This document shows positions 4,406 through 5,922 of a DNA stretch of 5,922 bases, piece after piece. The first letter of the stretch is position 1, and each line of letters begins with the position of its first letter. Both the position numbers and the translations under genes were made by a program. The DNA lies in contig JAGAZK010000095.1 of NCBI GenBank assembly GCA_017940085.1, positions 1 through 5,922 on the forward strand, read 5' to 3'. Origin of the DNA: Campylobacter sp. (lineage in GTDB: Bacteria > Campylobacterota > Campylobacteria > Campylobacterales > Campylobacteraceae). Under the pieces are notes generated by a model. It had not been told where the DNA came from, made no database searches, and saw only the letters and a program-made list of their open reading frames with translations.

Positions 4406-5922
4406 GATAAATTTGGTTAAAATTATACGAGCCGTAGGGAGAAAATTATCATCTGTCGCAGTTAAAACCACGACAGACCAAAACTTGTTACCAAGCCTTG
4501 ACAATCATTACACAAAGAAGTATAATAATTGTGATAATTTTGTGTGGCATATTCACCACCCCCTTTCAGGGGCAAGATTACGCCGTAGGGGTCTCAGCCC
4601 TACGGCAACCCCAAACGCTATTATATCAGAACAATATAAAAATAATCAAAGATTTTTTAATATTAGACAACTAAGTATAATTATTTTCATCATCTCATTT
4701 CTGAGATTTAAATTTGCCGTAGGGGTGCGACCCTACGGCAGACCCAAAACGCAATTATACAACGCTTTTAATCCTGGATCAATCACAATAGCCTTAAAAC
4801 AATTTATTTTAATATTTCTTTTTGTTTTTGGTTTGATAAATTTTAGTTTCGCAGATACACAACCGCAAACTAATCAACAAATAAGCACTACACCTGAAAG
4901 TATTACGCAAGAAATGGCAAAAATATTTGCTAATCCAAATGACGCAATCATAACAAATGGAGCTTGTGAATTTAAGTGTCGAAATGTAAATCCAGGCTAT
5001 GTAACACAAATTAATGGATTTGATTTTGCAGGTGGAGTTACATATTGCCAAATTTTTTTAGATAGTGAAAGAGATAAACCATTAAAATATAATGCAAATC
5101 AAAAAAATTTACAATGCCAAAACGAGTGGTTAAATAAAATACCAAAAGAACCACAATTCGCAAAAAAAATTACAACAAACATAAAAAGTAAAATAAATCA
5201 AACACCAAGCGATACAGATATTACAATATCTAGATTTTTAAGTGGAATTGTTACACTTGATCCAAAAATTATAAACAGAGAAATGACAAACAAAACTGGA
5301 TTTATTGTTATGGCTGATGGTGTAAAAAATAGAGTTGGCTCGGTTAGTGGTTTATATGATTATAATACTAAAATTAAAGATGATGATTTTTTTGGTTTTG
5401 GTAAAACATATAATTCTGTTATTCAGGGTTTTGGTAATATTTTGGGGGTTGATAAGCCTTTGCAAACATTAAAAGGAAAAAATTCATCTATCGCAGATGG
5501 ATTTAATCAATCAAATTTAGCTTATTTTTCAAATTTATTTCAAAATATGAACGAAGTTTATCAACACTTACAATGGCTTTTATTTGTTATAGTAGGTGGA
5601 TTTTTTCTTACTAGTATAGGAGTAACTAAATTTCAAAATTATTTGGAAAACAATGGAGCTGATAGTGGTTCAAACCAAAAATATTTACACAAATTTCTAA
5701 TTCCACTTATTGCCGTAGGATTTTTCTTTATGCCAATTCCTGAGGGAAATTCTATGAAAGATCAAGCCACTATGATACAAAATATTATTCGCTATTTTAC
5801 AGCCAAAGCTACCGATATTGCAGATATTGCCTCTGCAAAAGGTGGTGCAACATATATCAATTCTCTTTACTCAAGTGTAGGCGGTCTAGATGAAACTAGC
5901 GAAATATTTTATCATACGAATA
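4392..5922 (+). CDS. T4SS membrane protein with an unusual N-terminal extension (3' partial)
   Basis: The frame is open from ATG 4392 to the window edge (510 codons, no stop), so the 3' end is missing. The start has AGGA at 4381-4384, seven bases upstream, and overlaps the ATPase stop. No ATG lies in frame between it and the signal sequence. Residues 1-13 (MKTNEINLVKIIR) look ordinary. Residues 14-116 are encoded by the hairpin-rich repeat element and resemble no domain I know (for example RRRGLSPTATP and AVGVRPYGRP). Residues 138-154 are a typical signal-sequence core (FILIFLFVFGLINFSFA), followed by a polar region with Cys192, Cys196, Cys219 and Cys242, which could form disulfides in the periplasm. 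Membrane segments follow at about 395-411 (LLFVIVGGFFLTSIG) and 435-450 (FLIPLIAVGFFFMPIP). The position after a VirB4-like gene and the membrane topology suggest a VirB6/TrbL/TraG-type channel protein. That family call is inference; the coding call is firm. Confidence 0.78.
   Translation, partial: MKTNEINLVKIIRAVGRKLSSVAVKTTTDQNLLPSLDNHYTKKYNNCDNFVWHIHHPLSGARLRRRGLSPTATPNAIISEQYKNNQRFFNIRQLSIIIFIISFLRFKFAVGVRPYGRPKTQLYNAFNPGSITIALKQFILIFLFVFGLINFSFADTQPQTNQQISTTPESITQEMAKIFANPNDAIITNGACEFKCRNVNPGYVTQINGFDFAGGVTYCQIFLDSERDKPLKYNANQKNLQCQNEWLNKIPKEPQFAKKITTNIKSKINQTPSDTDITISRFLSGIVTLDPKIINREMTNKTGFIVMADGVKNRVGSVSGLYDYNTKIKDDDFFGFGKTYNSVIQGFGNILGVDKPLQTLKGKNSSIADGFNQSNLAYFSNLFQNMNEVYQHLQWLLFVIVGGFFLTSIGVTKFQNYLENNGADSGSNQKYLHKFLIPLIAVGFFFMPIPEGNSMKDQATMIQNIIRYFTAKATDIADIASAKGGATYINSLYSSVGGLDETSEIFYHTN
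4431..4439 (+). repeat. Half copy of the palindromic repeat (GCCGTAGGG)
   Basis: An exact match to the left stem arm of copies A and B, but the next bases (AGAAAATTATC) do not form the right arm. It marks the left edge of the candidate element and can pair only with a distant CCCTACGGC at 4598 or 4731. It is in the same reading phase as copy B (AVGR versus AVGV). Confidence 0.65.
4452..4477 (+). other. Stem-loop in the left part of the element
   Basis: TCTGTCG (4452-4458) and CGACAGA (4471-4477) form a perfect 7-base-pair stem. The enclosed bases contain a further GTT/AAC pairing across a symmetric CA/CA internal loop. It lies upstream of the consensus promoter and has no T-tract. It is one of at least five stem-loops within about 300 bases. 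Confidence 0.6.
4498..4526 (+). promoter_or_regulatory. Exact consensus sigma-70 promoter inside the element
   Basis: TTGACA at 4498-4503 and TATAAT at 4521-4526 are separated by exactly 17 bases, the ideal for the housekeeping sigma factor. Transcription would begin near 4533 and run toward the membrane-protein gene. Inverted repeats surround it: ACAAT 4501-4505 with ATTGT 4528-4532, and ACACAAA 4510-4516 with TTTGTGT 4539-4545. These could be operator-like or form part of an RNA/DNA fold. Campylobacter promoters usually have a weak -35 box, so a perfect -35 is unusual for this kind of genome. Confidence 0.6.
4533..4606 (+). ncRNA. Candidate structured RNA or leader: three stem-loops after the promoter
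   Basis: Directly after the predicted transcription start come three stem-loops in series. They are GTGG/CCAC at 4544-4559, CCCCT/AGGGG with a 3-base loop at 4560-4572, and the 9-base-pair repeat hairpin at 4582-4606. Such close packing fits a small RNA or a structured 5' leader for a downstream transcript. There is no T-tract, so an end point cannot be given, and the segment is also inside an open reading frame. This is a candidate only; it matches no RNA family I recognise. Confidence 0.25.
4582..4625 (+). repeat. Palindromic repeat, copy A
   Basis: Perfect 9-base-pair stem GCCGTAGGG/CCCTACGGC with a 7-base loop (GTCTCAG) at 4582-4606, followed by a tail AACCCCAAACGCTATTATA. The hairpin and tail together match copy B at 4716 over 44 bases with only a few differences and one small gap on each side. 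The tail therefore belongs to the repeat unit. In the host frame this copy is read as RRRGLSPTATP, a different phase from copy B. No T-tract follows the stem, so it is not a standard intrinsic terminator. Confidence 0.85.
4692..4707 (+). other. Stem-loop before repeat copy B
   Basis: ATCTCA (4692-4697), loop TTTC, TGAGAT (4702-4707): a perfect 6-base-pair stem ending eight bases before copy B. It is AT-richer and weaker than the repeat hairpins. It is listed because it adds to the concentration of palindromes in this segment. Confidence 0.5.
4716..4759 (+). repeat. Palindromic repeat, copy B
   Basis: The same 9-base-pair stem as copy A with a 6-base loop (GTGCGA) at 4716-4739, then the tail AGACCCAAAACGCAATTATA. 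It lies in the same orientation as copy A, 134 bases downstream, and is read by the host gene as AVGVRPYGRPKTQL. The conserved stem with a changed loop is the pattern expected of a structured, dispersed repeat: sequence in the loop drifts while pairing is kept. Confidence 0.85.

Larger units (their letters stand above)
4431..4739 (+). mobile_element. Candidate palindromic insertion absorbed in frame into a coding sequence
   Basis: A 309-base segment bounded by GCCGTAGGG on the left and its reverse complement CCCTACGGC on the right, so it has 9-base inverted termini. Its length is exactly 103 codons and both ends fall on codon boundaries of the gene that starts at 4392. It holds two full hairpin repeats, several smaller stem-loops, a consensus promoter and no transposase. 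It is visibly richer in G and C than the flanking T4SS genes. These properties suggest a small non-autonomous element (MITE-like or palindromic-element-like) or a composite of several. The exact borders are uncertain, because the repeat tails continue to about 4759. An alternative is decayed intergenic sequence that happens to be open in one frame. Confidence 0.5.

Noticed and set aside
4527..4534. AATTGTGA after the -10 box as a lac-type operator
   Set aside because: Only half of such an operator is present, and AATTGTGA is easily produced by AT-rich sequence.
4582..4739. The repeat hairpins as intrinsic terminators
   Set aside because: Neither hairpin is followed by a T-tract on the + strand, and the minus-strand side of each also lacks a terminator-like T-run adjacent to the stem.
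4431..4759. CRISPR array or tRNA/rRNA gene
   Set aside because: There are only two full repeats, unequal spacing (151 and 134 bases) and no nearby cas-like gene. No cloverleaf or rRNA-like sequence was seen.
4809..5051. Open frame of 80 codons on the minus strand
   Set aside because: It is opposite the signal sequence and cysteine region of the membrane-protein gene. There is no plausible domain or spacing to neighbours.
5436..5452. Short G-tract (GGGGG), also one near 2053, as phase-variation sites
   Set aside because: Five bases is shorter than the tracts that usually slip in Campylobacter, and both lie in intact coding sequence.

Overview
The window is AT-rich on both strands. It has tightly packed co-directional genes, short AAGGA/AGGA ribosome binding sites and an A-rich codon choice (AAA, TTA, ATA, AGA). 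This fits a low-GC Campylobacterota genome (Campylobacter-like), but the sequence alone does not fix genus or species. The gene content is a piece of a conjugation-type type IV secretion system (T4SS), as carried by plasmids and integrative conjugative elements. Whether it sits on a plasmid or chromosome cannot be decided here.

Layout, all on the + strand: (1) bases 1-358, the 3' end of a gene with a VirB8/TrbF-like tail; (2) 355-843, a small lysine-rich coiled-coil protein with one C-terminal membrane anchor; (3) 847-1461, a helical soluble protein of unknown function; (4) 1467-2033, a secreted VirB1-type lytic transglycosylase; (5) 2030-4405, a VirB4/TraC-family ATPase; (6) 4392 to the window edge, a long membrane protein, cut by the window. 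The genes overlap by 4-14 bases or are separated by only a few bases, so they look like one operon. The expected division of labour is that the transglycosylase opens the peptidoglycan, the ATPase powers assembly and transfer, and the membrane proteins form the inner-membrane part of the channel.

The striking part is 4406-4790. It looks intergenic: it is rich in hairpins, GC-richer than its surroundings, and carries two copies plus one half copy of a repeat built on GCCGTAGGG/CCCTACGGC. Yet the frame that starts at 4392, which has a good ribosome binding site and overlaps the ATPase gene, stays open through the whole stretch. It joins directly to a secretory signal sequence and a membrane protein that continue to the end of the window. 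A palindromic insertion therefore seems to have been absorbed in frame into the N-terminus of a T4SS gene, comparable in principle to the Rickettsia palindromic elements. The same insertion holds an exact consensus sigma-70 promoter (TTGACA, 17 bases, TATAAT) pointing at the downstream gene, followed by three closely packed stem-loops. No tRNA, rRNA, CRISPR array or complete insertion sequence was seen.
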